A stretch of 16,173 bases of DNA from Methanomicrobiales archaeon. GTDB taxonomy: Archaea > Halobacteriota > Methanomicrobia > Methanomicrobiales > Methanoculleaceae. A program made the translations under genes and the position numbers. The stretch is taken from contig JAAZIF010000109.1 in NCBI GenBank assembly GCA_012510335.1, forward strand, positions 1-16,173, in the 5' to 3' direction. Below are positions 1 through 7,746 of this stretch, one piece after another. The notes beneath the pieces are model-generated. The model searched no databases and had not been told where the DNA came from. It saw nothing but the letters and a program-made list of their open reading frames with translations. Position 1 is the first letter of the stretch; each line of letters starts with the position of its first letter.

Positions 1-4
1 CAGC

Positions 5-139
5 CTATTTTCCTGATTCCCAATTGAAAAATAAGCCCGAATTGACGAGATCGAAGATCCCGGATCTATCGGTCGCCAGGGAATCACGCACGTGGTAATC
101 GCACTCCACACCTGGCCCCGGGCCGACATTGTACGACCT
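5..139 (-). pseudogene. Possible C-terminal remnant of an unknown gene
   Basis: Read on the minus strand, a frame with no start of its own ends at a TAG at positions 7-5. Its last part reads VECDYHVRDSLATDRSGIF followed by about fifteen more residues to the stop. The codons in its upstream half mostly end in G or C, like real genes of this genome. The frame is closed upstream by a TGA at about 142-140, so only about 45 codons are open. I do not recognise the family. It may be a fragment left by a rearrangement or simply chance; the plus strand also has an open frame from the window edge to a TAA at 96-98. Confidence 0.2.
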
Positions 140-254
140 GACACGTCATAACTCAACTGCCCGCAAACTACGCTGTGCTGTGGAGAGTCCCCACTTTGCG
201 AGACCCCGCCACGCCCTCGTCAACACTTTCAGGGGTTTAGCAGATCTCAACACC

Positions 255-330
255 ATCCCCCCGAAATGCATACTTCGGGTTATACATATACCCCGTGATC
301 ACCGTTCTTATAACCTCCCACACGGGGTCC
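255..330. repeat. Cluster of inverted repeats with pseudoknot-like order
   Basis: CCCGAA (260-265) pairs with TTCGGG (274-279). GGTTATA (278-284) pairs with TATAACC (309-315). ACCCCGTG (290-297) pairs with CACGGGGT (321-328). The last two pairs interleave in the order a, b, a', b', which is the order of an H-type pseudoknot if transcribed. A perfect palindrome GTGATCAC lies at 295-302. No known RNA family is recognised. It could be a structured RNA, a protein-binding region or a scar of a mobile element. Confidence 0.3.
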
Positions 331-580
331 GACATTATGATACCCTGCTTCTGAATCACATCTAACCGGATGAATATCCGCACTGAAGAGTTAATGTGAT
401 TGCATTGGCCGGGTTCCTTAAGGAGTTTGCAATCTCTTTACAGGACATGAAGAGGCGCCCGGCATCTTCTGCGCCAGGGTCGAAGAACCAGATCTCCGCG
501 GCACGGCGCATAAAAAAAAGAGAACCGGCATCGCCAGATCCTATTTCCAAAACACCCTCTGCTCCAGCCAAACGTTAATC

Positions 581-598
581 GAAAGGTTTTAATTTAAA
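581..598 (+). promoter_or_regulatory. Promoter of the tubulin-like operon (BRE + TATA)
   Basis: A purine-rich GAAAGG (581-586), resembling a TFB recognition element, directly precedes an AT-only TTTTAATTTAAA (587-598), resembling an archaeal TATA box. Transcription would start near 619-625, giving a leader of roughly 25 bases before the ATG at 647. Confidence 0.5.
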
Positions 599-620
599 CA
601 TGATGCATTCTAGGTTATTT

Positions 621-631
621 GATAAGTTATC
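621..631. promoter_or_regulatory. Palindrome GATAAGTTATC at the operon start, possible operator
   Basis: A perfect 5+1+5 inverted repeat lies between the TATA-like box and the ribosome site, about where transcription should begin. A repressor bound here would block initiation. No regulator is identified; this is inference from position and symmetry. Confidence 0.3.
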
Positions 632-646
632 GAGGTAGTGGAAACG

Positions 647-1381
647 ATGAGCAAATACCAATCTGCAGAAAAACTCCTGAAAAATGCTATTCTCCTCGTA
701 ATTGCCCTCGCGATCATACCCTCAGCGGGACTGGCATTTCAGGTTGCCGTCGATGGGGAGTTGCCCGGGGTGGTGACAGAAGGAGCAACTACCGACTTTA
801 ACCTGACAATCAGCAATATTCACCCGACCGCATCAAGGATCATCGTCGACACCGATCTCCACAAATCCGACGATATCCCTCTCTTCCTGGCAGACGAGCT
901 TGATAGCACCTCGAATGAAACCCCGTTCAGCATCCCTGTCCCCGATGATGCTGCAGTTGTCATCAAGGTTCACGGGCAGGTGCCCAGGATCACCAAGATT
1001 ATTCAGCCAGGTCCGGTCACGCTGACAATCCACGAGAAGAAACGAACCGGCTACGCTTACTACCGGGTGACATTCACGGACAATAAGGGAAACCCTGTGC
1101 CCGGGAGCGATACACGGGTCTTCTCGATCAGCATCCCTGCAATCGACAGTTTCAGGGAAAAGATCAACAGCATCTCGGACCCCTTCATGAGTTCCTATCT
1201 CCAGGATCTCTTTGACAAAGGGCTCGTGAGTGAAGCAAATGCCCTTGCAGACTACGAAGTGGCACGGGATGGACAGATCCCGGTCATCTGGCTGATAGGC
1301 GCCGTATGTATAGCGGCTGTGGCCGCTTTTGTCGTCGGCGTCCGTATAGGGGCGCGCGATGATACAGGTGATGAAGAATGA
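647..1381 (+). CDS. Secreted, C-terminally anchored beta-rich protein, first gene of the tubulin-like operon
   Basis: Unknown function. The 244-residue product has a Sec-type signal peptide (about 1-30: Lys at 3, 9 and 12, then a hydrophobic core and an A-x-A-like end SAGLA), a beta-strand-rich domain outside the membrane (about 31-163), a helical stretch (165-206), one membrane helix (about 211-233) and a short acidic cytoplasmic tail, RDDTGDEE. I start it at ATG 647 because GAGGT at 632-636 is 10 bases away; the in-frame GTG at 638 would be only 1 base from that site. Its TGA overlaps the ATG of the tubulin-like gene (ATGA 1378-1381), so the two are translationally coupled. The topology suggests an outside sensor or anchor whose tail faces the cytoplasmic partners. 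I recognise no named family. Confidence 0.85.
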   Translation: MSKYQSAEKLLKNAILLVIALAIIPSAGLAFQVAVDGELPGVVTEGATTDFNLTISNIHPTASRIIVDTDLHKSDDIPLFLADELDSTSNETPFSIPVPDDAAVVIKVHGQVPRITKIIQPGPVTLTIHEKKRTGYAYYRVTFTDNKGNPVPGSDTRVFSISIPAIDSFREKINSISDPFMSSYLQDLFDKGLVSEANALADYEVARDGQIPVIWLIGAVCIAAVAAFVVGVRIGARDDTGDEE

Positions 1382-4300
1382 CGCCGCATGACCTATCGAG
1401 AGCAGTCCTCAAACTCCCCGTGAACCTGACCCTGTGTGGTCTTGGCGGGTGCGGCAAGAGGATGGTCGGTGAGATCTGCAGCCACGAATGGTTTTTAAAT
1501 TACTACTCTCAGGAAAACCGGAACCTCCAGATCTACACCATGGACACCGATGCCACCGAGAAAGACCAGGACGACCGCAGGCGCCAGACTGTCCTCGATA
1601 AGGCCAAGAGTCTGGGTGGGCAGGGCCGTGTAAAGTATTCCTCCTTCTTCCTCCCCGGTATCGCAAACGTCGACCGGGTTCCAAACCTGGCAAGCGAAGA
1701 GATCGTAAAGAAAATTAAAGAGATAAATACCGAACCGAAGGCCTCCGTCTGGTGGCTGAATGATCCCGATGCCGGCCTGAAGTTCGATGATCTCCACAAG
1801 ATCGATCCCGGTATCCATGATGACTTCAGCGGCGGCGTTCACAGGCGCCGGGCTATCTCTAAGGCGATCTTTTACAAGGTTATCAGTGAGGAGCAGAGCA
1901 GGATCTTTTCACAGTTCCACGACGCGGGGACAACAAACGCCATCATCGTCGGTCTTGGCGGCGGAACCGGATCCGGGATGTTCATCGACCTGGCCCGCTA
2001 TATCAGGGAACATCAGGGGGAAACAGCCCAGATATGGCTCTTTGTGGTTCTCCCGACCACAAACGAGAGCGATGCCGAACAGGTAAACGCCGCCATCGCC
2101 CTGACGGAACTTGAGTACATCAACCAAGGCAAGCGTCTCTTCAACAATATCGTCCTCACGTCCCTTAGCCCCACGGGTTATAAGAAGGGCGAGGAGGCAC
2201 GCCGGGAGGTGCGCGACTTCGACGCGGCCTTCCCGTATATATTCGCGAACTTCTTCCAGATTGAGAGAGGGGATCTCATTGATATAAGCGATGTCAGAAA
2301 GCCCTACTCCTCATTCATTCTTGCGGATGCTCACATCATCTCCTATCCAGTCGAGGAACTGAGGAGCCTCAAAAGTGGGTATGAAAAAGTCATCAACGGG
2401 CTGAATGGAGTTACGGAAGCGCGAAAAAGCCTCAACCAGGTCGTTAGCAGCCTCCGTGAGGATCTCACTAGGAGTAAACACTGCGACGAACTCGCCAGTA
2501 TCATGGATCCGGCGAGGGGAGGGAAACCTACGCGGGAAGACTTTGACTATATCAAAAAGGAGTACGGGAACATTGAGAAGGTCTGGAGCCATGACATCGG
2601 CCGGCTTCTTGGTTATCAGACCAACGAGGGTGTCGAATATTACATACACGAAAATATCCCCGAAGAATCCAGAATAGATAAGATCAAGAACTATGACGGC
2701 CTGCTCGATCTCATAAGGAGCTTAATAAACTTCGACCAGCATGTTAAAGAGGGTGACCTGAAGGATGATACCGATAAGAGGCTCCTCAGGCTCATCCCCG
2801 AATCGCTCCGGGCACTCGAGACAACAGCCATGGAGATTAAGGAACTGGCGGGGGTACAGGAAGAGGCAGTCCGTGCTGCCCTTATAGAATGTCTCAAGGG
2901 GAGAGAGGGAGGCTCCCAGCGCGTGCATGACTTAAAGTCCCGGGCATCAGCTATTCAGAGAGAGATAAACGATCTCGAAGCAGAGTTTGGCAACAAAAAG
3001 AAATCCGTTGAGAAACTCGAGGAAAGGAAAAAAGATATCGAGGATATAGTTAAATCAGATCTCGCTGCAGCCGATCCACGCCTCAGAGAGTATATCGACC
3101 TCAGGGGTGAGTTCACCGCGGTTAAGGATTGTGAGGCGGACCTGAAGGAAGAACTTGAGAGATTATTCGCAGAGTTCAGGAAACGGGAGAAGCATGGGAC
3201 AGAGAGAGCCTGGCTCAATAAGGTGGGCGTGACCAGGATACAGGGTAGTATCGCCAATCTCACGACCGATATAAGATCCCTGTCTCTTGACAAACTCTCT
3301 ACCCTTATCGAAGAGATCGGGCTGTACTATTACTATGATATGCGCATCCGCCAGATCGACGACTCAGGATTCGGCGCGAAATTCATCGGTGCGCTCAGCG
3401 GCAAGCCGCAAAAGGATAGAAAGAAGTTTTTAGAGAATAAAGATAAGAAAGAGACGCTTGCCAAAGAGCATGCGAAGCAGTGGAATATATCCCTCTCTCC
3501 CTCATCCTTTGAGCCTTCTGTCTCTGCAAAATTCCTGAGCGGCAGCCTGGAATACCGCCTGAAGGAACTGGAAGAGAGTATTATAAGGGAATTCTATGGC
3601 GATACTGCCGGAGATGACATCAGCCCGGGTGAGATCTCCGCTGTATTTGAGAGCGACGATAACAAGATCCGTGCAGTGCTCAGAGAGTCTCTCATCAGCC
3701 ATAAACTTGAAGAGATGAAGTATGAAGCACAGCTTGCCGATCTCAATGCTGAAATCGCTAATCTTGAGCGCCAGTGCGATAAGTGCAACGCGATACTTGA
3801 ACTGATCGGGAAGGTCATCGATAGCGTTGTGGGTTCGTCCCGGCATCGCCAGGAGATCAACCAGCATTATAGCAATTATATCGATAACATTACCCGGATC
3901 AAAGATCCGAAAGGATTTGCCTGGAAAACAGAGAGGAGACTTTACAGTACAACATTCGGTGATATCAACCCGGAGATCCTCTCACTTATACGCGACGACT
4001 CCACGCTTGCAGACCTGGATAACGACGATGCCGGTCAGAGAGAGCTCGATAAACTCGTGGGCGAGATCGAGGCCACGTATAGTTCGCTCATCGACAACCA
4101 TAAACTTGGCGTCAATAACCTGATGATCCCGATCACGAATACCGAGAGCTGGTGTTTTGGGAAGGGCAGCCTCATTATCTCATCGCCGTCACAGGAAGTA
4201 TCACAAAAAATAATGAACGAATCCGGTAGAGGGAACAAACCCAGTGAATATATCAACGACAATATCAACAGGAAGCTTTCGCTCATCAACAAATCTAAAG

Positions 4301-4617
4301 ATTCTTGTGTTGCTGTGTTCAACTACGCCCGACCATGGGAGATCGCTCTCACCTTCTTTGCGGCTACCGGATTCCTCGATAACATATCCCCTCTGATCGC
4401 CGGGGGCGGTTACTGGGATGTCTACAAGAAGAAGAAGGATAACGTTCTCCATCACGTGCTACTGATGAACGAGGGGAAATACATAACCCGGAAGGAACTC
4501 CTTGACTTAAAAGATGCAGGAAAACTGGCGAACTCTGAGAAAAACGGTAAAAATATCTCAGAAGCTGTTTTAGGCCTCTACGAAGTTAAGGATATAACGG
4601 AGGTAATTTCTCCATGA
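1378..4617 (+). CDS. Large tubulin/FtsZ-superfamily GTPase-like protein with long coiled coils
   Basis: A 1079-residue cytoplasmic protein with no signal or membrane helix. The N-terminus has a Rossmann-type first loop, LCGLGGCGK (19-27), then MDTDATEKD (55-63) where FtsZ/tubulin have NTD-like base contacts, and the tubulin signature GGGTGSG at 194-200 followed by the helix MFIDLARYI. This fits divergent tubulin-like proteins (Pfam Tubulin_2 type) rather than FtsZ, which is about 350-400 residues. From about 340 to 900 it is charged and helical, with probable coiled coils at about 518-560, 575-604 and 771-812 and a CxxC at 800-803. A globular C-terminus (about 905-1079) includes a YARPWEIALTFFAATGFLDN segment. 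GGTGA at 1367-1371 serves ATG 1378. I expect nucleotide-dependent assembly, but a T7-type catalytic loop is not obvious, so hydrolysis is uncertain. Confidence 0.85.
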   Translation: MTPHDLSRAVLKLPVNLTLCGLGGCGKRMVGEICSHEWFLNYYSQENRNLQIYTMDTDATEKDQDDRRRQTVLDKAKSLGGQGRVKYSSFFLPGIANVDRVPNLASEEIVKKIKEINTEPKASVWWLNDPDAGLKFDDLHKIDPGIHDDFSGGVHRRRAISKAIFYKVISEEQSRIFSQFHDAGTTNAIIVGLGGGTGSGMFIDLARYIREHQGETAQIWLFVVLPTTNESDAEQVNAAIALTELEYINQGKRLFNNIVLTSLSPTGYKKGEEARREVRDFDAAFPYIFANFFQIERGDLIDISDVRKPYSSFILADAHIISYPVEELRSLKSGYEKVINGLNGVTEARKSLNQVVSSLREDLTRSKHCDELASIMDPARGGKPTREDFDYIKKEYGNIEKVWSHDIGRLLGYQTNEGVEYYIHENIPEESRIDKIKNYDGLLDLIRSLINFDQHVKEGDLKDDTDKRLLRLIPESLRALETTAMEIKELAGVQEEAVRAALIECLKGREGGSQRVHDLKSRASAIQREINDLEAEFGNKKKSVEKLEERKKDIEDIVKSDLAAADPRLREYIDLRGEFTAVKDCEADLKEELERLFAEFRKREKHGTERAWLNKVGVTRIQGSIANLTTDIRSLSLDKLSTLIEEIGLYYYYDMRIRQIDDSGFGAKFIGALSGKPQKDRKKFLENKDKKETLAKEHAKQWNISLSPSSFEPSVSAKFLSGSLEYRLKELEESIIREFYGDTAGDDISPGEISAVFESDDNKIRAVLRESLISHKLEEMKYEAQLADLNAEIANLERQCDKCNAILELIGKVIDSVVGSSRHRQEINQHYSNYIDNITRIKDPKGFAWKTERRLYSTTFGDINPEILSLIRDDSTLADLDNDDAGQRELDKLVGEIEATYSSLIDNHKLGVNNLMIPITNTESWCFGKGSLIISSPSQEVSQKIMNESGRGNKPSEYINDNINRKLSLINKSKDSCVAVFNYARPWEIALTFFAATGFLDNISPLIAGGGYWDVYKKKKDNVLHHVLLMNEGKYITRKELLDLKDAGKLANSEKNGKNISEAVLGLYEVKDITEVISP

Positions 4618-6053
4618 AACTTCGCCGGAAGGAGGCACTTGTGCGATTCGGGGTGATCATTGCCTCGGGTTTTATCATTTCAATCATTTTCTCCATTTTA
4701 GCCGTTCCCCTGCTCGGACTCTGGGCGCCCGATATTATGTCCGTAGCAGCATCATTTTTTCTAGGTCTCTTTACAGTATCAGGGATGGGTCTCCTCGCCG
4801 AAGAACGATCGAGGGGTGGCGGAGGACTGTTGATCGTGTTTGCCCTCCCGATCCTCATGGCGCTTGTGGATAACGCTGTAAACTTTAACGCTGTCTGGTT
4901 TGGTATCGGGTGTGCTGCAGGCGTTATAGGCGCCGTCTACTGGATAGCACAGAATAAGTTCGATAGTCTTGCGTCGACAGCGCGCCTGGGTTATAAACTG
5001 TTTGGCGCCACCATTCTCATCCAGATCACTGCTGCCACCATTCTTCTGCTCAATACAGAGACCTATTCGACCGAACCCATTATATACCTGGTCGCTGCAG
5101 TCATCCTCTTCGCTATTATGACTTACCTGGTCGGGCGCTTCGTCCATGGTATCAGGGCATCGAATGTATTCATATTCGGGCCGTCCAACTCCGGTAAAAC
5201 CCTTCTCATGCTTGCCCTTTACAACGAGTTCGTCAAAAATCTTGGAGGCACGGCGAATGAAGTGATCATCGCGGCGGACGAAAAAAGCATGCAGATAGGG
5301 GATCTCCTTGCTGAACTGGATAGAGGAACTCTTCCCCGGAGCACACGACAGGGTGAACTCGGAATATATGTCTTTTCAGGGAAGAAGATGGGAATAATCC
5401 CGGTTTCTCTTACTATTATCGATTATGCCGGTGAGCATACAGCCAATATCAACGAGAGGGAATATAAGGGCGCTATATCTGCAATATCTAAAGAGATCAA
5501 TGTGCCGGAGGAGGTTCTGAATGAGGAGATCGGCAATCCCACTTATATAAAGGGTCTCCATGACAAGTACAGATCTGAAGTCGGGAGAGTCCTCGATCAG
5601 GTAGTCCTGGCCTATATCTACAAAAATCTTCTAACCTCAGGTAAGGTTCTCTTCCTGGTAGACGGGGATCATATGGTCCGGTTCCATAATGGCGGGAGAA
5701 GCGAGTTAATCGATAATTGTGGGCACTACTCGAGGATCATGAAGCTCTGTGGCGACGACAAAAAGTATGGTCTGGTCGTCACAAAGACTGACACATTTTA
5801 CACTTTGAATGATTATGGCAGAGAATTAGATGCGGAACAGATTGAACAGGATATCTACAAGGAATGGTTCTCGGAGATCGTTACATTCCAGGAGATCAAC
5901 AATCGGGCACTGGATATGCCTATCTACTTTTACGCAACCAGCGCCTTCCGCACCAGGCAACCGATCACTGTGAACTCGGGCGGGACAGGGACGGTGACCC
6001 CCCGGCACATCCATCCATGGAGGATCGATGAAATTGTCAGGTTCGGATTCTGA
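4614..6053 (+). CDS. Polytopic membrane protein with C-terminal P-loop (TRAFAC-like) GTPase domain
   Basis: A 479-residue protein. Residues 1-175 carry about six hydrophobic helices (near 11-34, 41-61, 71-88, 93-111, 130-146 and 154-174). A GTPase domain follows: P-loop GPSNSGKT (189-196), G3-like DYAG (270-273), G4-like TKTD (390-393) and a possible G5 TSA (442-444). The order and spacing fit a TRAFAC-class GTPase; the insert between G3 and G4 is long. The domain should lie on the cytoplasmic face, next to the tubulin-like protein encoded just upstream. A strong SD, GGAGGT (4599-4604), lies 9 bases before ATG 4614, which overlaps the previous stop (ATGA). A membrane-anchored GTPase beside a tubulin-like protein suggests recruitment or switching of a filament at the membrane; that role is inference. 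Confidence 0.85.
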   Translation: MKLRRKEALVRFGVIIASGFIISIIFSILAVPLLGLWAPDIMSVAASFFLGLFTVSGMGLLAEERSRGGGGLLIVFALPILMALVDNAVNFNAVWFGIGCAAGVIGAVYWIAQNKFDSLASTARLGYKLFGATILIQITAATILLLNTETYSTEPIIYLVAAVILFAIMTYLVGRFVHGIRASNVFIFGPSNSGKTLLMLALYNEFVKNLGGTANEVIIAADEKSMQIGDLLAELDRGTLPRSTRQGELGIYVFSGKKMGIIPVSLTIIDYAGEHTANINEREYKGAISAISKEINVPEEVLNEEIGNPTYIKGLHDKYRSEVGRVLDQVVLAYIYKNLLTSGKVLFLVDGDHMVRFHNGGRSELIDNCGHYSRIMKLCGDDKKYGLVVTKTDTFYTLNDYGRELDAEQIEQDIYKEWFSEIVTFQEINNRALDMPIYFYATSAFRTRQPITVNSGGTGTVTPRHIHPWRIDEIVRFGF

Positions 6054-7743
6054 ACTGAGATTTGCGGTCTTTAACTCTACGGGGAACCTGCTCCAGGGGG
6101 ACCGGAGATTTGAGAGTGTAGAGTGTTCTGAGATCGCAAAAAAATGTGACAGGACAGAGTGTTCGCTCTACTGCATGGCGGATAGCACCGGGACACTGAT
6201 CCTCGGCCGCAGATTTCTTGTCAGGGTCACGGGGGGGCGAGAAGAGCGGGTCTCAGTGGTTGCTGAATATACCGGCGACGATATCGCCGGGGTATTCGAG
6301 ATTTTCTATGATGGGGCACGGAATGCCGTTGAAAACCTTGAGGACCGGAGCTACCAGGTGATCGGTATCTGGGAGGAGGGCGATCTCTCAGACCATGAAG
6401 ATCCCCGATCCCCGTCCCGCAAGACGGATCCACGCTTCCCACGGAAACCGGCATCCAGTGCCATGATGTCGCTGTATGCCGGGAAAATCATTGCAAACGA
6501 GGAGGTGACGGTTCAACTGCCGGCAATCGAAGGCCTCGCCCTGATACATGATATCTTCCCTGCCCTGATGACACATCGCAGCCTGAAGATCCCATTCTCC
6601 TGCGCTCTTGCAAAATACCCACCCGAGACCGATCTCTGGATAACTCCCGATGAGGCAGAGCAGGGGAAGGGCGGACCTGACGATGGTTCTTATGGCGTCG
6701 AGTATTTCAAGGCCCTGTACCGCTACATCGAGAGGGGGGCCGTCATCAGGGCAACTGATCGGGATTCTTTTGCGCGGGAGGCAAAATCCGGGTTCCTTAA
6801 GGATGAGACCGTCTCAAACATCATCGGTTATTTCTCAGGTAGATGTGACCCACTCCTCAGGTTATATCTGCACGACCCTGCTGCGCTTAAGAAACTGCTC
6901 CAGGATATTCACCCCGGTCGTCTTTCGACCCTCTCCGAAGAGGTATCGCTTGGCACGCTCCAGGCTCTGGCATCAGGTGGACAGCGCGGTTCGTCCATGC
7001 TCAACCCGACTCATCCGGGCGATCCTGTCGGGATCTCATCCGCCGGCACAAACTCGCGGATCTACTCCATGTCTGAACTGCTTAATCTGGAAGATCCAGT
7101 CGTGACATATGCCCCGGCGCTCATCAAGAGACTTTCTGAGAGCAACAGACATAAGGCCCGGGAGATCCTCATCGAGAACGGGTACTTTGTTAAACCTGTG
7201 GTAGAGGAACTGGTTTCTGATGCGCTCAAATACGGGAGCAGCAACGGTATCGAACTCCTCTCCCGGATGACCCTTGCCAGCGGCAGTGAACAGGAATCTT
7301 TTGCTGCCATCACCAGGAAAGCGGTTTCCAGATTAGATTTTGAGCTGGTTGTGGAGAGGATTAAGGCATTCCTCCAGTGGGATGGGAAGCGGAGCGAAGC
7401 GATGAATACGGTGTTTCGTGAGCTCCGCAATAAGGCTGAGAGGGACGGCGACCTCTACCGGGCTCTCACCCGTGCTGAGCGGAGGGGGATCCTGGACTGG
7501 ACCGGTAAGGAGGTCTGGAAAAAATCACAGGTTAGTCGCTACCGCAAGATCCTCACTCCCCGGGTTATTCTGGTGCTGGTTGTGGTTGTGATCGCTGTCG
7601 CTGCTATTCTCGTCTTCCTTGTTCTATATATGGAGATAGATGTCGCTGGATATCTCAGCCAGTTCATCCCGTCCTGGACGGCCGGCGCAGTGGAGGGGGC
7701 ATCAGACCTCGCTTCCCTGCCCCCCGAGACAGGAGGAGTATAA
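6028..7743 (+). CDS. Unknown protein with a large cytoplasmic region and a C-terminal membrane anchor
   Basis: A 571-residue protein of unknown function. The N-terminal part (about 8-115) looks beta-rich and holds four Cys (33, 40, 45, 49). A low-complexity charged linker follows (118-145), then an alpha/beta region containing LPAIEGLALIHDIFPAL (164-180). Residues 225-505 look mostly helical. One strong membrane helix lies at about 511-534, preceded by basic residues and followed by a short outside tail. The start codon lies inside the GTPase gene (26-base overlap), with GGAGGA (6019-6024) just upstream. The overall build resembles, weakly and only by eye, GTPase-associated GAP1-type proteins of bacterial GTPase cassettes. 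The close coupling suggests it is a direct partner of the GTPase. Confidence 0.8.
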   Translation: MKLSGSDSELRFAVFNSTGNLLQGDRRFESVECSEIAKKCDRTECSLYCMADSTGTLILGRRFLVRVTGGREERVSVVAEYTGDDIAGVFEIFYDGARNAVENLEDRSYQVIGIWEEGDLSDHEDPRSPSRKTDPRFPRKPASSAMMSLYAGKIIANEEVTVQLPAIEGLALIHDIFPALMTHRSLKIPFSCALAKYPPETDLWITPDEAEQGKGGPDDGSYGVEYFKALYRYIERGAVIRATDRDSFAREAKSGFLKDETVSNIIGYFSGRCDPLLRLYLHDPAALKKLLQDIHPGRLSTLSEEVSLGTLQALASGGQRGSSMLNPTHPGDPVGISSAGTNSRIYSMSELLNLEDPVVTYAPALIKRLSESNRHKAREILIENGYFVKPVVEELVSDALKYGSSNGIELLSRMTLASGSEQESFAAITRKAVSRLDFELVVERIKAFLQWDGKRSEAMNTVFRELRNKAERDGDLYRALTRAERRGILDWTGKEVWKKSQVSRYRKILTPRVILVLVVVVIAVAAILVFLVLYMEIDVAGYLSQFIPSWTAGAVEGASDLASLPPETGGV

Positions 7744-7746
7744 TCG

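Larger units (their letters stand above)
1..646. other. Gene-poor stretch upstream of the tubulin-like operon
   Basis: No convincing complete gene is seen here. Short open frames exist on both strands (for example 129-365 plus, and the mutually antisense pair 396-578 plus and 362-571 minus), but none has a good ribosome site plus a recognisable domain. The stretch holds a possible gene remnant at its left edge, a cluster of inverted repeats at about 255-330, a small CGGAT/ATCCG hairpin at about 368-381, and the promoter of the following operon at its right end. It could be a decayed region at the border of an accessory island. Confidence 0.5.

Noticed and set aside
129..365. 78-codon open frame on the plus strand
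   Set aside because: No ribosome site, no recognisable domain, and it runs through the inverted-repeat cluster; its composition does not look like coding.
362..578. Mutually antisense open frames of 60-70 codons
   Set aside because: Neither has a ribosome site or a recognisable domain; their antisense overlap means that at most one could be real, and neither is favoured.
1378..4617. Ordinary FtsZ cell-division protein
   Set aside because: Length, coiled-coil insert and operon partners differ greatly from FtsZ; only the nucleotide-binding loops match.
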